From Rhodocyclaceae bacterium (GTDB lineage Bacteria; Pseudomonadota; Gammaproteobacteria; Burkholderiales; Rhodocyclaceae), in NCBI GenBank assembly GCA_004379165.1, contig NKXK01000025.1:62001-126000 (forward strand): a DNA stretch of 64,000 nucleotides, written 5' to 3'. This document shows positions 47,883 to 57,505 of the stretch, in pieces. The notes under the pieces were generated by a model, which did not search any database, was not told the DNA's origin, and saw only the letters and a program-made list of their open reading frames with translations. The stretch's first letter is position 1. Every line of letters starts with the position of its first letter. Position numbers and translations under genes: made by a program.

Positions 47883-48101
47883 TCAGTTCGGGGTGCGAGC
47901 AAAGCTGATGATCTTCGGCTGATAACGCTTGAGCATGTGCTCCGCTTCGAGAATGCTGCGGACATAGCCGCCATAGGGCAAAATACTGCATGGCCGATGA
48001 TTGGCGTGCACGCGGAAGCCGTTGTGGAATGGGCGCATCACCACGCTGACGCCGTTGATCACCGTGCCGTACCCGAGTATTCCCGGAGAAAATCTTGGCA
48101 T
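47883..48101 (-). CDS. 72-aa orphan protein (paralog of 6422..6640)
   Basis: MPRFSPGILGYGTVINGVSVVMRPFHNGFRVHANHRPCSILPYGGYVRSILEAEHMLKRYQPKIISFARTPN. Confidence 0.8.
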   Translation of the reverse strand: MPRFSPGILGYGTVINGVSVVMRPFHNGFRVHANHRPCSILPYGGYVRSILEAEHMLKRYQPKIISFARTPN

Positions 48102-49507
48102 TTCCGCCCTCCTTGCACGAACGTGAGCTAGCACGTGGCTCAGAGGCCTCAAACGGCATCGGAGTTCCATTTTCTGCCACCGGTTGTGGCGGGTTTTGCC
48201 GGCAGCTACTCGTATGCATGCTAGCGGTGTGCATCGGTAGTTTGCTGACTGCCTGTAGCAATGTGGCCCGCCTGGCGGCAGATATTCGTGAGTCCAGCCA
48301 GCAGTTGCGGGTTGTTTCGGGGACGCTGGGGGTCGGGCGTTGTCCAGAGTGTGAGTGGATCGTCGTCGTGCTCGGCGATGTTCGCGGCGAAAAGCTGCAT
48401 AACTTCCGTGTGTTCGAACAGTCAGGCCGTTTTCGCATCGCGGCCTTGCGCGATTCACGCTACCTGTTTGCCTTTCAGGATATCAACCGGGATTTTTCCT
48501 ATCAGCCCGGTGAGCCGGCTGTCTGGCACGATCTGGATCCCGAACAGATGGCGCAGGGGACGCCGGCCGAGGTGGCGCTGCAGGTGTCTTCGAGTCTGAT
48601 CCGGCCCGCGCCGGCCGGGCTGGAGGATATTTTCGGCATGCGGGGCAGCAGTCTCGGGCAGATCGATGTCCAGCTCGGGGTCGTCAGCGCGCTGGAAGCA
48701 CCGCGCTTCAGCCCGGAGTCGGCGACCATGGGCATGTGGGAGCCGGTGGGCTTCATGAAGGCAGGGCGGGCCGGGGTGTTTTTCCTTGAGCCCTTCGATC
48801 CGCTGCGTATTCCGGTGTTGTTCGTTCATGGCATCCGCGGTACACCGCGCAGCTTCGCCGGCATTATCGACAATCTCGATCGCAGCCGGTTTCAGGCCTG
48901 GGTGCTGAATTACCCTTCCGGGCTCGATCTGCGAGCGCTCGGCGACGGGCTGCTCGGCCTGCTGGCGGAACTGCGTCACCGTCACGGCTTCGGCACGCTG
49001 CACATCGTGGCCCACAGCATGGGCGGGTTGCTGGTGCGCGAATACCTGGCGGAGTGCGCGCGCGCTGGCGGGTGCGATTATGTCAGCCAGGTGGTGACGA
49101 TTTCGACGCCGTTTGCCGGGATTTCAGCGCTGGGCAGCTGGTTGGAGTACACGCGGGTGGTCATGCCGGTGTGGCGCAACCTGACGCCGGATAGCCCTTT
49201 CCTGCGTGACCTGTTCGCCTTGCCTTTGCCTTCAGGTGTGTCGTACCACCTGCTCTTCGGGTATCGAAACGTCGCAACCCTCAGTCGCAGCAGCGGCGAT
49301 GGGGTCATCCCGCTGGAGAGCCAGTTGCGCAGCGCGGCACAAAACGAGGCGGTGAGCGTCCGCGGCTTCAATGAGGATCATGTGAGCATACTCAGCAACG
49401 CCGAGTTGCAGCGTTACATCAACGAGGCTTTGCAGCGCCCGGATTTCCGCAGCGTCGCCCGGCATCCGCGGTCGGTGTCGGCGGTCAGACAGTCCGCTGA
49501 ACGCTGA
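48095..49507 (+). CDS. alpha/beta hydrolase lipoprotein (lipase-like)
   Basis: lipobox LLTAC; PVLFVHGIRGTPRSFAGIIDNLD; HIVAHSMGGLLVREYL; true start uncertain. Confidence 0.8.
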   Translation: MAFPPSLHERELARGSEASNGIGVPFSATGCGGFCRQLLVCMLAVCIGSLLTACSNVARLAADIRESSQQLRVVSGTLGVGRCPECEWIVVVLGDVRGEKLHNFRVFEQSGRFRIAALRDSRYLFAFQDINRDFSYQPGEPAVWHDLDPEQMAQGTPAEVALQVSSSLIRPAPAGLEDIFGMRGSSLGQIDVQLGVVSALEAPRFSPESATMGMWEPVGFMKAGRAGVFFLEPFDPLRIPVLFVHGIRGTPRSFAGIIDNLDRSRFQAWVLNYPSGLDLRALGDGLLGLLAELRHRHGFGTLHIVAHSMGGLLVREYLAECARAGGCDYVSQVVTISTPFAGISALGSWLEYTRVVMPVWRNLTPDSPFLRDLFALPLPSGVSYHLLFGYRNVATLSRSSGDGVIPLESQLRSAAQNEAVSVRGFNEDHVSILSNAELQRYINEALQRPDFRSVARHPRSVSAVRQSAER

Positions 49508-49517
49508 GGTCAGGGGC

Positions 49518-50009
49518 TTATTGCAGCAGTTGCGGGGTGACGGCTTCGAGGTCGGTCTTCCTGACCAGCCCCATTTTTTTCTGGATCACCTGACCATTGC
49601 GGTCGATGAACAGCGTGTAAGGCAGGCCGGCCTTGGTGTTGCCCAGTTCCTTCATCAGCGTGATGCCCTTGTCCTTGGCGACGAACACCGGGTAGTCCAT
49701 CTCGTAGGCCTTGGCGAATTCCTTGGCCGGTTCGGCCTTTTCTTCGATGCCGATGCCAAGGATCTCGACCTTGCCCTTGTGCTGCTTGCGAAAGTGGATC
49801 AGTTCCGGGATTTCGGCACGGCAGGGGCCGCACCAGCGGGCCCAGAAGTTGACGATCAAGGGTTTTCCCTTGTAGCGCGAGAGCGCCACCGGCTTGTCGT
49901 CGAGATCGCTCAGTGTTGCGGCAAACAGGGGCGCGGACGAGAGTTGTTCGTCGGCTGCGGTGAACGCGGAAAATAGGCCAAAAACGGCAACGGCAAGGAG
50001 CTTTCTCAA
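49518..50009 (-). CDS. TlpA/ResA-like thioredoxin-fold protein
   Basis: signal peptide; PLIVNFWARWCGPCRAEIPELIHF. Confidence 0.92.
   Translation of the reverse strand: MRKLLAVAVFGLFSAFTAADEQLSSAPLFAATLSDLDDKPVALSRYKGKPLIVNFWARWCGPCRAEIPELIHFRKQHKGKVEILGIGIEEKAEPAKEFAKAYEMDYPVFVAKDKGITLMKELGNTKAGLPYTLFIDRNGQVIQKKMGLVRKTDLEAVTPQLLQ
49954..49990 (+). repeat. weaker match to interspersed repeat, inside tlpA signal-peptide region
   Basis: gctgcggtgaacgcggaaaataggccaaaaacggcaa. Confidence 0.4.
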
Positions 50010-50833
50010 GGCAGGTCACCCCGGCGGAAGATCAGGTAGCCGATGGTAGCACTGAGTACACCCAGTGCCGCCGGGTAGGCCAGCGCGAAGATCTTGTACC
50101 CGGTGCTGCCGAAGAGGTCGAGGATGACATAGGCCGAGGGACCGAGAACGATCAGTTGCGGATCGAACAGCGCCAGCGCGGCGGTGCGGAAGACCTGCAA
50201 CGGGTTGGCCAGCGCCAGCGTGACGGCCAACTCCGGCGAGACCTTGCCCTGGATCATGACGCCAAGAAGGATCAGGTCGAGGAAAAGCAGCAGCACCAGC
50301 CAGACCATGAAGGCAGCGCCCTGCGCCATATCGGTGCTGCGGGCGATGGCCGAAATAAGCATGCCGATGCCGAGGAAGCACATTGCCATGACGGCCAGCA
50401 GGGCAGTGTAGTAGCCGAACATATCCCAGGGCACTTCGATGCCCTGGATCGTGGCCCAGATCACGGCGCCAAGCATGGCGGCAAAGACGGGGGCGAAGAC
50501 GACAATGTAGCGGCCGACGATCTTTCCCCAGAACCAGGCACCGAGCCCGACCGGCAGCGACAACAGGTATTCGAAGACGCCGGCTTCGCGGTCACCGGCT
50601 ACCGAGCGGACGGTCGTGATGAGCACGAAAATCGGCAGGATGGCCATCGTCAGCTGGATATAGGTGACGAGCAGACGCGACAGGCCGATGAAGCCGAGGA
50701 CGCGCGATTCGGTGAGGCCGAAGACGAAGAGCAGGGCAACGATGCCGCCGAAGACCAGCGTGTAGATCTGGAACCAGCGGGCGCGCAGCGATTCGACGAT
50801 GTCCAGTTTGGCGGTGAGCCAGAGTTGTTTCAT
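50006..50833 (-). CDS. nosY: NosY-type ABC transporter permease
   Basis: AKLDIVESLRARWFQIYTLVFGGIVALLF...LFLDLILLGVMIQGKVSPELAVTLALANPLQVFRTAAL. Confidence 0.93.
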   Translation of the reverse strand: MKQLWLTAKLDIVESLRARWFQIYTLVFGGIVALLFVFGLTESRVLGFIGLSRLLVTYIQLTMAILPIFVLITTVRSVAGDREAGVFEYLLSLPVGLGAWFWGKIVGRYIVVFAPVFAAMLGAVIWATIQGIEVPWDMFGYYTALLAVMAMCFLGIGMLISAIARSTDMAQGAAFMVWLVLLLFLDLILLGVMIQGKVSPELAVTLALANPLQVFRTAALALFDPQLIVLGPSAYVILDLFGSTGYKIFALAYPAALGVLSATIGYLIFRRGDLP

Positions 50834-51346
50834 TTACTTACCCTTGGCCAGCACGTGCTGGCGCATGTCGGTGAAATCAAGGCCGCCGGCCTGGGGCACG
50901 GACACGGCGGCAAAGTTGTATCCCATCGGCGAGGTCCGGGTGACAAAGAAGGCGCGCTTCGGGTCCAGCCACTGCATCGCGTCGCGGCTCTTGCTGTTGA
51001 AGTCGGCCAGCCACATCCTTGTGGCGGCATCGGCCATCCACGGATACTTCTCGGCTCTTTCCTTGAGCCAGAAGACCAGGCAGCCGGGATCGTCGAATTT
51101 GAACACCGTGTTGTCCGGCCCGCCGCGCATCTGGGCAGCGAAGCGACGGTCGGAAATGACCATGCTGCAGCGCACGCAGGTGTCACGGTCCCACTTGATC
51201 TCGACCATGCCCTCCGGCCAATTGTCTTTTTTGCAGCCGCTCAGTGACAGGCTCATCGCTGCCGCCATTGGCGTCAGCATCAGGCCGCCGATACCCATGC
51301 GGGCGAGGAAATCGCGGCGTCGCGGTTGCCAGCTGCCGGCGCACAT
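50834..51346 (-). CDS. nosL: NosL copper chaperone
   Basis: lipoprotein-like LSGCKKDNWPEGMVEIKWDRDTCVRCSMVISDRRFAAQM. Confidence 0.93.
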   Translation of the reverse strand: MCAGSWQPRRRDFLARMGIGGLMLTPMAAAMSLSLSGCKKDNWPEGMVEIKWDRDTCVRCSMVISDRRFAAQMRGGPDNTVFKFDDPGCLVFWLKERAEKYPWMADAATRMWLADFNSKSRDAMQWLDPKRAFFVTRTSPMGYNFAAVSVPQAGGLDFTDMRQHVLAKGK

Positions 51347-51348
51347 GC

Positions 51349-52203
51349 TCAGGCTTCCTTGAGCGACAGATCGGCGATCAGCGCCGTGTATCGGGAAACG
51401 ATACCGAGGAAGCGCAGGCGATCCGGGCCAGCAATGTCGCCCTGCCAGACCAGTTGCCCGGGATCGCTGGCCTTGATGCGCCAGCCGTCGAGCGCCCTGG
51501 CAAAGGCCAGTTCGAAGCGCTTGAGGACGATGCGGCAGGCCAGCGTGTCGGTCAGCGTCACGTCGTCGGCGACCTTGTCGTCGAGTACGATCTTGCCCAT
51601 GTCCATTTCGATGACGCGATTGACCAGCGACGAGACTTCGTCGAGACGGTGGCTGGAGATGATCATCGTCGCATCCTCAAGCCGCTCGGCGAGCAGGTCG
51701 AAGAAAATCTTGCGCGCCTCCGGGTCGAGGTTGGCGGCAGGCTCGTCCATGACCAATACGCTGGCGTCGCGCCCGAGCGCGATGGCGATCAGCAATTTCT
51801 GCTTCATGCCGCCGGACAGGCGAACGAACTGGCGGGTCAGAATGCCGTCGATGTCGAGGCCGAGGCGTTTGGCAATGGCGTGGATGCGTGCCGGATCGGT
51901 GCCGCACAGCGAGGCCGAGAAGTCGATCAACTGCCCGACCGGCATCTTCAACGGCGGTGGCAACTGCGGCACGAAGCCGATCTTGCCGAGTACGGCGGTG
52001 CGGTTGTCGCGCGGGTCAAGCCCGTCGATTCGCACCTCGCCATCATGGGTGTATTCGCCGAGCAGACAGCGGATCAGCGTCGTCTTGCCGGCACCGTTGG
52101 AGCCAATCAGCGCCACCCGCTCGCCGAGACCGATGCGCAGATCGATGCCGTCGAGAACGCGGGTTTTGCGGAAAGTCTTGGCTATGTTCTGGAACTGGAT
52201 CAT
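51349..52203 (-). CDS. nosF: NosF-type ABC transporter ATPase
   Basis: LIGSNGAGKTTLIRCLLGEY (Walker A); RLSGGMKQKLLIAIALGRDASVLVMDEPAANLDPEA. Confidence 0.94.
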   Translation of the reverse strand: MIQFQNIAKTFRKTRVLDGIDLRIGLGERVALIGSNGAGKTTLIRCLLGEYTHDGEVRIDGLDPRDNRTAVLGKIGFVPQLPPPLKMPVGQLIDFSASLCGTDPARIHAIAKRLGLDIDGILTRQFVRLSGGMKQKLLIAIALGRDASVLVMDEPAANLDPEARKIFFDLLAERLEDATMIISSHRLDEVSSLVNRVIEMDMGKIVLDDKVADDVTLTDTLACRIVLKRFELAFARALDGWRIKASDPGQLVWQGDIAGPDRLRFLGIVSRYTALIADLSLKEA

Positions 52204-52284
52204 GGCGGGAATTTTAGGGACAGGCGGCGTGCAGGCGTTGAACCTGGATCAAGAAATATGCAGCGAAGCCGCAAGGGTCGGGCA

Positions 52285-52320
52285 TCTGCGGTCAACCCGG
52301 AAAACCAGCGAAAAGCGGGA
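52285..52320 (+). repeat. interspersed repeat copy between nosF and nosH
   Basis: tctgcggtcaacccggaaaaccagcgaaaagcggga. Confidence 0.75.
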
Positions 52321-52337
52321 CAGCGCTGCCGGTGTTT

Positions 52338-53324
52338 TCAGAGCAGCTTCGACAGGCCCTTGATTTCGAAAGTCAGCGAACCGGTCGGGCAGGTGTCGAC
52401 GCAGAGGCCGCAGCGGGTGCAGTCGGGGCCGATCGGCACTTCCGGTTCGACAGCGCGGCCCTTGATGACGGTGTCGAGGACGTGCGGCACCAGGCAGACC
52501 TTCCGGCAGTCGCCTTCGTGGAAGCAGCCGTCGAGCTTGTACTTGATGCGGACCGGCGAAAAGATGCCGACGACGCCGTAGGTCAGACCGATCGGGCAGG
52601 CGTAGCGGCACCAGGCACGACGCGAGAAAAAGACTTCGAAGAAGAGCAGGGCGAGCACCCAGAGCATGGCCAGCCCCGGTCCGTAGATCAGCGCCCGCGA
52701 AACAATGCCGGTCGGCGAGATGGCTTCGTAGACGGTGTAGCCGGTGGCCACGGCGAGCAGGGCGAAGATGACCCAGAAGACGGTGCGCAGACGTCGATCC
52801 ATGGTCTGGTCGGTGACCAGCTTCTTCTTCGCCAGCCAGACGTGGATCTTCTCGGCCCACTCGGCGAGCAGATGGTAGGGGCAGACCCAGGAACAGAAGG
52901 TGCGGCCGCCGAGGAGCACCCAGAGCACGAGTACGGTGCCGGTGCCGATCAGCAGGTTGTTGATGATGTGCTTGTGCGCCAGCATCACCTGCAGTGCAGA
53001 GTTCAGGTCGATCAGGTGAAAACCGACGAAGCGCGAGGCGGTCAATGCGCCTTCGAGGATCTGGATGTCGAGGGCGAAGGAGATGACGAAGAGCAGGTTG
53101 GCGAAAATCAGCGTCGCCCAGCGGCGGTTGCGCCAGGTGTTCTTGTGCTCGGCGTGGGCGCGGGCATGCAGCTTCTGGTCAATCAGGCTGCGGTTGCCCT
53201 TTTTGTAGAAATGGATCTCCTGCGCCGCCGGGCTGATCTGCTCCGGCTTGGTCGGCTTGCTTGGCTCGGCGCCAAAGAGCACCTTGATCTGGTCGACAAA
53301 ACGCTTTTTCAGAAGGTCGCTCAT
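52338..53324 (-). CDS. nosH: NosH/NapH-like 4Fe-4S membrane quinol dehydrogenase subunit
   Basis: CSWVCPYHLLAEW; CRYACPIGLTYG; DCTRCGLCVDTCPTGSLTF; multiple TM. Confidence 0.88.
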   Translation of the reverse strand: MSDLLKKRFVDQIKVLFGAEPSKPTKPEQISPAAQEIHFYKKGNRSLIDQKLHARAHAEHKNTWRNRRWATLIFANLLFVISFALDIQILEGALTASRFVGFHLIDLNSALQVMLAHKHIINNLLIGTGTVLVLWVLLGGRTFCSWVCPYHLLAEWAEKIHVWLAKKKLVTDQTMDRRLRTVFWVIFALLAVATGYTVYEAISPTGIVSRALIYGPGLAMLWVLALLFFEVFFSRRAWCRYACPIGLTYGVVGIFSPVRIKYKLDGCFHEGDCRKVCLVPHVLDTVIKGRAVEPEVPIGPDCTRCGLCVDTCPTGSLTFEIKGLSKLL

Positions 53325-54220
53325 GCGCGCCACCCTTCGCCGGGAATAATTTCGATACTGGCCGGTTCGGTCGGACAGACCATTTCGCAGACGCCGCAAC
53401 CGACGCAGGCTTCATGCACCACCGGGATGCCCTTGGGCTTGCCGTCCTTGCCGATACCTTTCTCGACGGTGATCGCGCCTTTGATCGGGCAGGCCTGTTC
53501 GCAGAGGTCGCAGATTTCAACGTCGTATTTGTAGTCGCTGACCGGGATCGGTTTCCAGCGGTCGACCGACATGTAGCGCAGCTTGCCGTCGAAGGCGGCG
53601 CCGCGGGCTGGTCCCTTGAATCCCTTGCCCTGCATCGCCAGGCAGGCTTCCGGCCGGGTCAGGCGGGCGACGCCGATACGTTCGGCAAGATTGAGCGTCG
53701 GCTCGGCATCCTTTTCCTTGGCCAGCAGCACCGGCTTGGCGACCATCGGCGCGCCGGGCCGAACCGGGAAACCGGCGGGTTTGTGGTAAGTCAGCGAGCC
53801 GGTGGGGCAGGCGAGGATGCATTGCACGGCATCGCAGGAGAAATCGCAGGCCTGGGCGCGGGCGTCGATGTAGGGCGTGCCAACGCCCATGCCGTCAATC
53901 AGGTCGGCGAGCTTGATCGCCTCGACCGGGCAGACCTGTACGCACTGGCCACACTTGATACAGCTGGAGAGGAAATCCTTTTCATCCAGCGCACCGGGTG
54001 GGCGCAGGCGTTTTTTCTGGGCGTAGGCCAGCGGCAGGAAGCCGGACATCGCCGCCCCGAGTACGCCGCCGGTGAGCAGGAAGGTGCGAAGCACCTTGCG
54101 CCGGTTGCTTTGCCGCTTGGCGATCGAAACCGCCGGCTTGCCGGCGGCGGGCGCGCGGGTTGAGGCCTTTGCAGTGGTGTCGTCGGAGGACGATGAATCC
54201 GGGGTGTCCTTGTCGCTCAT
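53321..54220 (-). CDS. nosG: NosG/NapG-like ferredoxin
   Basis: CIKCGQCVQVCPVEAIKL; CDFSCDAVQCILACPTGSLTY; CDLCEQACPIKGAITV; CVGCGVCEMVCPTEPAS. Confidence 0.9.
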   Translation of the reverse strand: MSDKDTPDSSSSDDTTAKASTRAPAAGKPAVSIAKRQSNRRKVLRTFLLTGGVLGAAMSGFLPLAYAQKKRLRPPGALDEKDFLSSCIKCGQCVQVCPVEAIKLADLIDGMGVGTPYIDARAQACDFSCDAVQCILACPTGSLTYHKPAGFPVRPGAPMVAKPVLLAKEKDAEPTLNLAERIGVARLTRPEACLAMQGKGFKGPARGAAFDGKLRYMSVDRWKPIPVSDYKYDVEICDLCEQACPIKGAITVEKGIGKDGKPKGIPVVHEACVGCGVCEMVCPTEPASIEIIPGEGWRA

Positions 54221-55572
54221 GAGCGTGCCGTCCCATCAGGTTTGGCGAAGCGCGGCTTCTCGTCGCGCAGGATCAGGTCTGGCGCCGAGAAGGGGGCGAG
54301 CCGTTCGAGGAAGTCGAGCAGTTCCATCACCGGCGAACTGCGGAAGAAGCGGGCAACCGGCAGTTCCATCCAGATCTGGTCGGCGTAGGCCATCAACTGG
54401 TGCGGCGTGTCGCCAACACCGTCGGCGTTGCGGTCGAAGCCCTGATAGTCGTCCCAGAAATTACCCTGCCAGAAATTGGTCTGCGTCGAGCCGCTGCGGC
54501 CGCCGTAGCTGACCTGCGTCAGGTTGCCCTCGAACACGTTATCGACCATGTTGTTGCCGCCGACTTCGCTGTTGAAGAGGATGCCGATGCCGTTGAAGGC
54601 GAAACGGTTGCGCTTGACCTCGATGGTGGTGTCGGGTTGGAAGGGTGACAGGTCGGAGCCGATGCCGATGGCGCAGTAAATGATTTCGTTGTCTTCGATG
54701 AAGGTGTTCGAAGACTCCTTGAAGCCGATGCCCATGCCCGCTGCGCCGGTCGCGTGCGAGATGACGTTGCGCCGGGCGCCGCCGCCTTCGGTGTACATAA
54801 AGTAAACGCCGACGGCATTGTCGTAGAAGCGGTTGTCCTCAACGAGGTTGTCGTTGGCGAACATGAAATGGATGGAGTAGCGGCTGCGCTTGCCGACATT
54901 GCCGCGGAAGGTGTTGCGATGCGAGTACCAGGCGACCATGTCGCGCGAGTCGATGACTTCATTGTTCTCGACCAGCACGTCGTTGCTGTACCACAGGCGC
55001 AGGCCGTCACCACGCACACCAAGTTCGCGGTCCTTGGAGCTGATGCGGTTGTTGCGGACGATGCTGTGGTTCGACTGCTTGAGGTCGATGCCAAACAGGC
55101 AGTTATCGACTTTCAGGTTTTCGATGGTGTTGCGATGGCCGCGGACATCGAGGCAGGAATCGTCGGTGTCATGCGAATCGCCAGAGCCCGTCAGGCGCAA
55201 GTTGCGGATTGCCGAGTCGTTGGCATTGAGCACCATCACCGTGCCCTTGTCGCCGGCATCGATGACCACCTCGCCGCCGCCGTCGATGGTCAGCGGCTTG
55301 TTGATCACCACCGGGCCGGCGTAGGTGCCGGGCGGGGGCTTGAGCACGGAGCCGGGTTCAGCCTTGTCGACCAGATCCTGGAAAGGTTTCAGGCCATGCA
55401 CGCGTTTGTCGCGTTCATGCAGCATGTAGGTCGGCTTTGGCCGGTCGACGTCGGCACGGATGCCCATGCCGGCGGGCACCTGAGTTTCCGATTTGCCCTG
55501 CGCAAATACCGTGAGCAGGGCAGCAGCCAGGGTCAGCCGGGCAATCTTGGGCAGGGCTGGCGGTAAGCGCAT
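54217..55572 (-). CDS. nosD: NosD periplasmic copper-binding beta-helix protein
   Basis: right-handed beta-helix repeats NNRISSKDRELGVRGDGLRLWYSNDVLVENNEVIDSRDMVAWYSHRNTFRGNVGKRSRYSIHFMFANDNLVEDN. Confidence 0.94.
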   Translation of the reverse strand: MRLPPALPKIARLTLAAALLTVFAQGKSETQVPAGMGIRADVDRPKPTYMLHERDKRVHGLKPFQDLVDKAEPGSVLKPPPGTYAGPVVINKPLTIDGGGEVVIDAGDKGTVMVLNANDSAIRNLRLTGSGDSHDTDDSCLDVRGHRNTIENLKVDNCLFGIDLKQSNHSIVRNNRISSKDRELGVRGDGLRLWYSNDVLVENNEVIDSRDMVAWYSHRNTFRGNVGKRSRYSIHFMFANDNLVEDNRFYDNAVGVYFMYTEGGGARRNVISHATGAAGMGIGFKESSNTFIEDNEIIYCAIGIGSDLSPFQPDTTIEVKRNRFAFNGIGILFNSEVGGNNMVDNVFEGNLTQVSYGGRSGSTQTNFWQGNFWDDYQGFDRNADGVGDTPHQLMAYADQIWMELPVARFFRSSPVMELLDFLERLAPFSAPDLILRDEKPRFAKPDGTARS

Positions 55573-55579
55573 GGGAAGA

Positions 55580-56554
55580 TCACTCCGCCTGACCGTCACG
55601 CAACTGCTTGCGACGGATGAGGAGTGCCAGCATCATGCAGACGAAGATCACCATCAGCAGGCCGTAGCCCCAGTACGGGTAGGAGAAGGTCGAGAACTGC
55701 GCCACCTTGCCTTCGCCGAAAACGGTCGGCATGAAGGGCTTGACGGTGAAGGCGCCCCACGGATGCAGGTTGTGACCGAAGAACCACAGCCAACCGGCAT
55801 AGGTGATGACGAAGAACACCGGCAACAGGGCCGGTACGAGCGCCAGCAGCAACTGGAAGCTGCGAATCATCGCAGTGGCGGCGATGACCACCACCATGAC
55901 GCCGATCAGGCCGAAGATGACGATTTTCGAAATGCTCATCACGTTATCGCCCCAGACCTTGATCTTGTCTGGTTCGTTAAAGAAGGTCGCGGTTTCGGCC
56001 ATGTAGTACGTGACGTGGCTGGCCAGCTTGCCCATGACGAACTGGTCGACAATCATCCAGCCGGCGACGGCGGTGAAACCTGCGGTCAACACGGAAATCC
56101 GGGCTTTTTTGCCGGTCATCGCGAAAGCAGCGAGCATGACGCCGAAGAAGCCGAAGAAGAACTTGGCCAGCGGCTTTTCCACCGGGGCGCCCGATGCGAT
56201 CGGGAACATGCCGACGTAGTGGTTGATGGTGTTCATTTCATGGACGCAGTCGAGGCCTTCGGCGCCCTTGTTGTGATCCTTGTTGGCGTCGGTGATCGGG
56301 TTGTAGCGCTCGTCTTCGTGCGAGAGGTCTTTCTGGATGATCTCGTTCGCCATGCGCGTGCCCTTGCCGGCCGCCTTGCAGCCGTTATAGACACCATCGA
56401 AATGGAAGTGGATGCGGATACCGTCCGGGAAGGCATCGGCAGGGTAGTTCGGCGCGGTGAGCGAGACCCACCAGATCGGGGCAAAGTAGGCGACGACGAG
56501 GCAAATGAGGGATACCAGGGTCAAACCGCCGATGAGTTTGTTTTCTTTTGTCAT
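55580..56554 (-). CDS. nosB: NosB-like integral membrane protein of clade II nos clusters
   Basis: MTKENKLIGGLTLVSLICLVVAYFAPIWWVSLTAPNYP...RIHFHFDGVYNGCKAAG...LDCVHEMNTINHYVGM; position in cluster. Confidence 0.8.
   Translation of the reverse strand: MTKENKLIGGLTLVSLICLVVAYFAPIWWVSLTAPNYPADAFPDGIRIHFHFDGVYNGCKAAGKGTRMANEIIQKDLSHEDERYNPITDANKDHNKGAEGLDCVHEMNTINHYVGMFPIASGAPVEKPLAKFFFGFFGVMLAAFAMTGKKARISVLTAGFTAVAGWMIVDQFVMGKLASHVTYYMAETATFFNEPDKIKVWGDNVMSISKIVIFGLIGVMVVVIAATAMIRSFQLLLALVPALLPVFFVITYAGWLWFFGHNLHPWGAFTVKPFMPTVFGEGKVAQFSTFSYPYWGYGLLMVIFVCMMLALLIRRKQLRDGQAE
56080..56115 (+). repeat. weaker match to interspersed repeat inside nosB
   Basis: ctgcggtcaacacggaaatccgggcttttttgccgg. 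Confidence 0.35.
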
Positions 56555-56664
56555 GACACTGCTCGCTGTCTTGATGATTGCTGCATCCGGTGCTTCTGCG
56601 TACACCGCCGGTGGATTGCCGGCTCCCCGCGTCTCGGACGCGGGGAGGGGAACTGCGTGACGAC

Positions 56665-57393
56665 TTACTTCTTCTTGCCGCCGGCCTTCGGCTTGCACAT
56701 GCTGCCCGGCATGGTCAGGCTGGACTGGTAGGCGGAGATCGCCACGAGCTGGTCATTGGTATAGGGCTTGATGACCTTGACCATGTCCGGGTTGGCGTTG
56801 CGGCGGTGACCGTCGCGGATTTCTGTCATCTGGCGCAGCAGGTACTTGTAGTGCTGGCCGGCGATGACCGGGTAGAACTTGTCCTTGACGCCTTCGCCGT
56901 TCTTGCCATGGCATTCCAGGCACTGCTTCTCATACAGTTCCTTGCCCTGAGCGACCTTGACGGCGGCGTCAGCACCTTCGTACTTGCCATGCTCGACCGG
57001 AATGCACAGGCTTTCGATATAGGCGGAGACGTCGGCCAGTTCCTGCGGGTCGGTCAGGGTGGCGGCGAAGGGGTACATCGTCGGGTTGTCACGCAGGCCG
57101 GCGCGAATGTCGGCCATCTGCTTGATCAGCACCGTGGTGTGCTGGCCGGCAAGCTGCGGGAAGGTGCCGTCCGGGCGGCCAGCACCGGAAGGCAGGTGGC
57201 AGGCGCCGCAGACTTCATAGGCTTCCTCGCCGCGCTTCTTGTCGCCCTTGAGCTTCAGCGCCTCGATCTTTTCGCCTTCCTGGGCGTTCCACTTGTAGTC
57301 TTTGGATTCAATGCCGCCCTTGTGCGGGGCCGGAGGGCCGGCAAAGGCGACGCCGGCGCTGAGCAACGCAATCAGCAGTACGGATTTTTTCAT
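56665..57393 (-). CDS. diheme cytochrome c (NosC-like)
   Basis: signal peptide; CGACH and CLECH heme motifs. Confidence 0.9.
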   Translation of the reverse strand: MKKSVLLIALLSAGVAFAGPPAPHKGGIESKDYKWNAQEGEKIEALKLKGDKKRGEEAYEVCGACHLPSGAGRPDGTFPQLAGQHTTVLIKQMADIRAGLRDNPTMYPFAATLTDPQELADVSAYIESLCIPVEHGKYEGADAAVKVAQGKELYEKQCLECHGKNGEGVKDKFYPVIAGQHYKYLLRQMTEIRDGHRRNANPDMVKVIKPYTNDQLVAISAYQSSLTMPGSMCKPKAGGKKK

Positions 57394-57464
57394 GGTCTGT
57401 GTCCTTTATGGCGGTGGTGAAGGAACGGTGTATGCATTGTTCCATCATGCATATCAGCGTTCCT

Positions 57465-57478
57465 TGATGTGTGTCATT
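57465..57478. promoter_or_regulatory. candidate FNR/Dnr-type box upstream of cytochrome c gene
   Basis: TTGATgtgtGTCAT. Confidence 0.45.
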
Positions 57479-57505
57479 TGGCCAGTAATAATGGGGTCAG
57501 GCGCC

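Noticed and set aside
50156-51247. 363-aa plus-strand ORF antisense to nosY/nosL
   Set aside because: Shadow ORF; charged low-complexity sequence and the minus-strand genes are well supported.
52249-52860. 203-aa minus-strand ORF overlapping nosH and the nosF-nosH spacer
   Set aside because: Out-of-frame overlap with well supported NosH; composition is artefactual and it includes the interspersed repeat.
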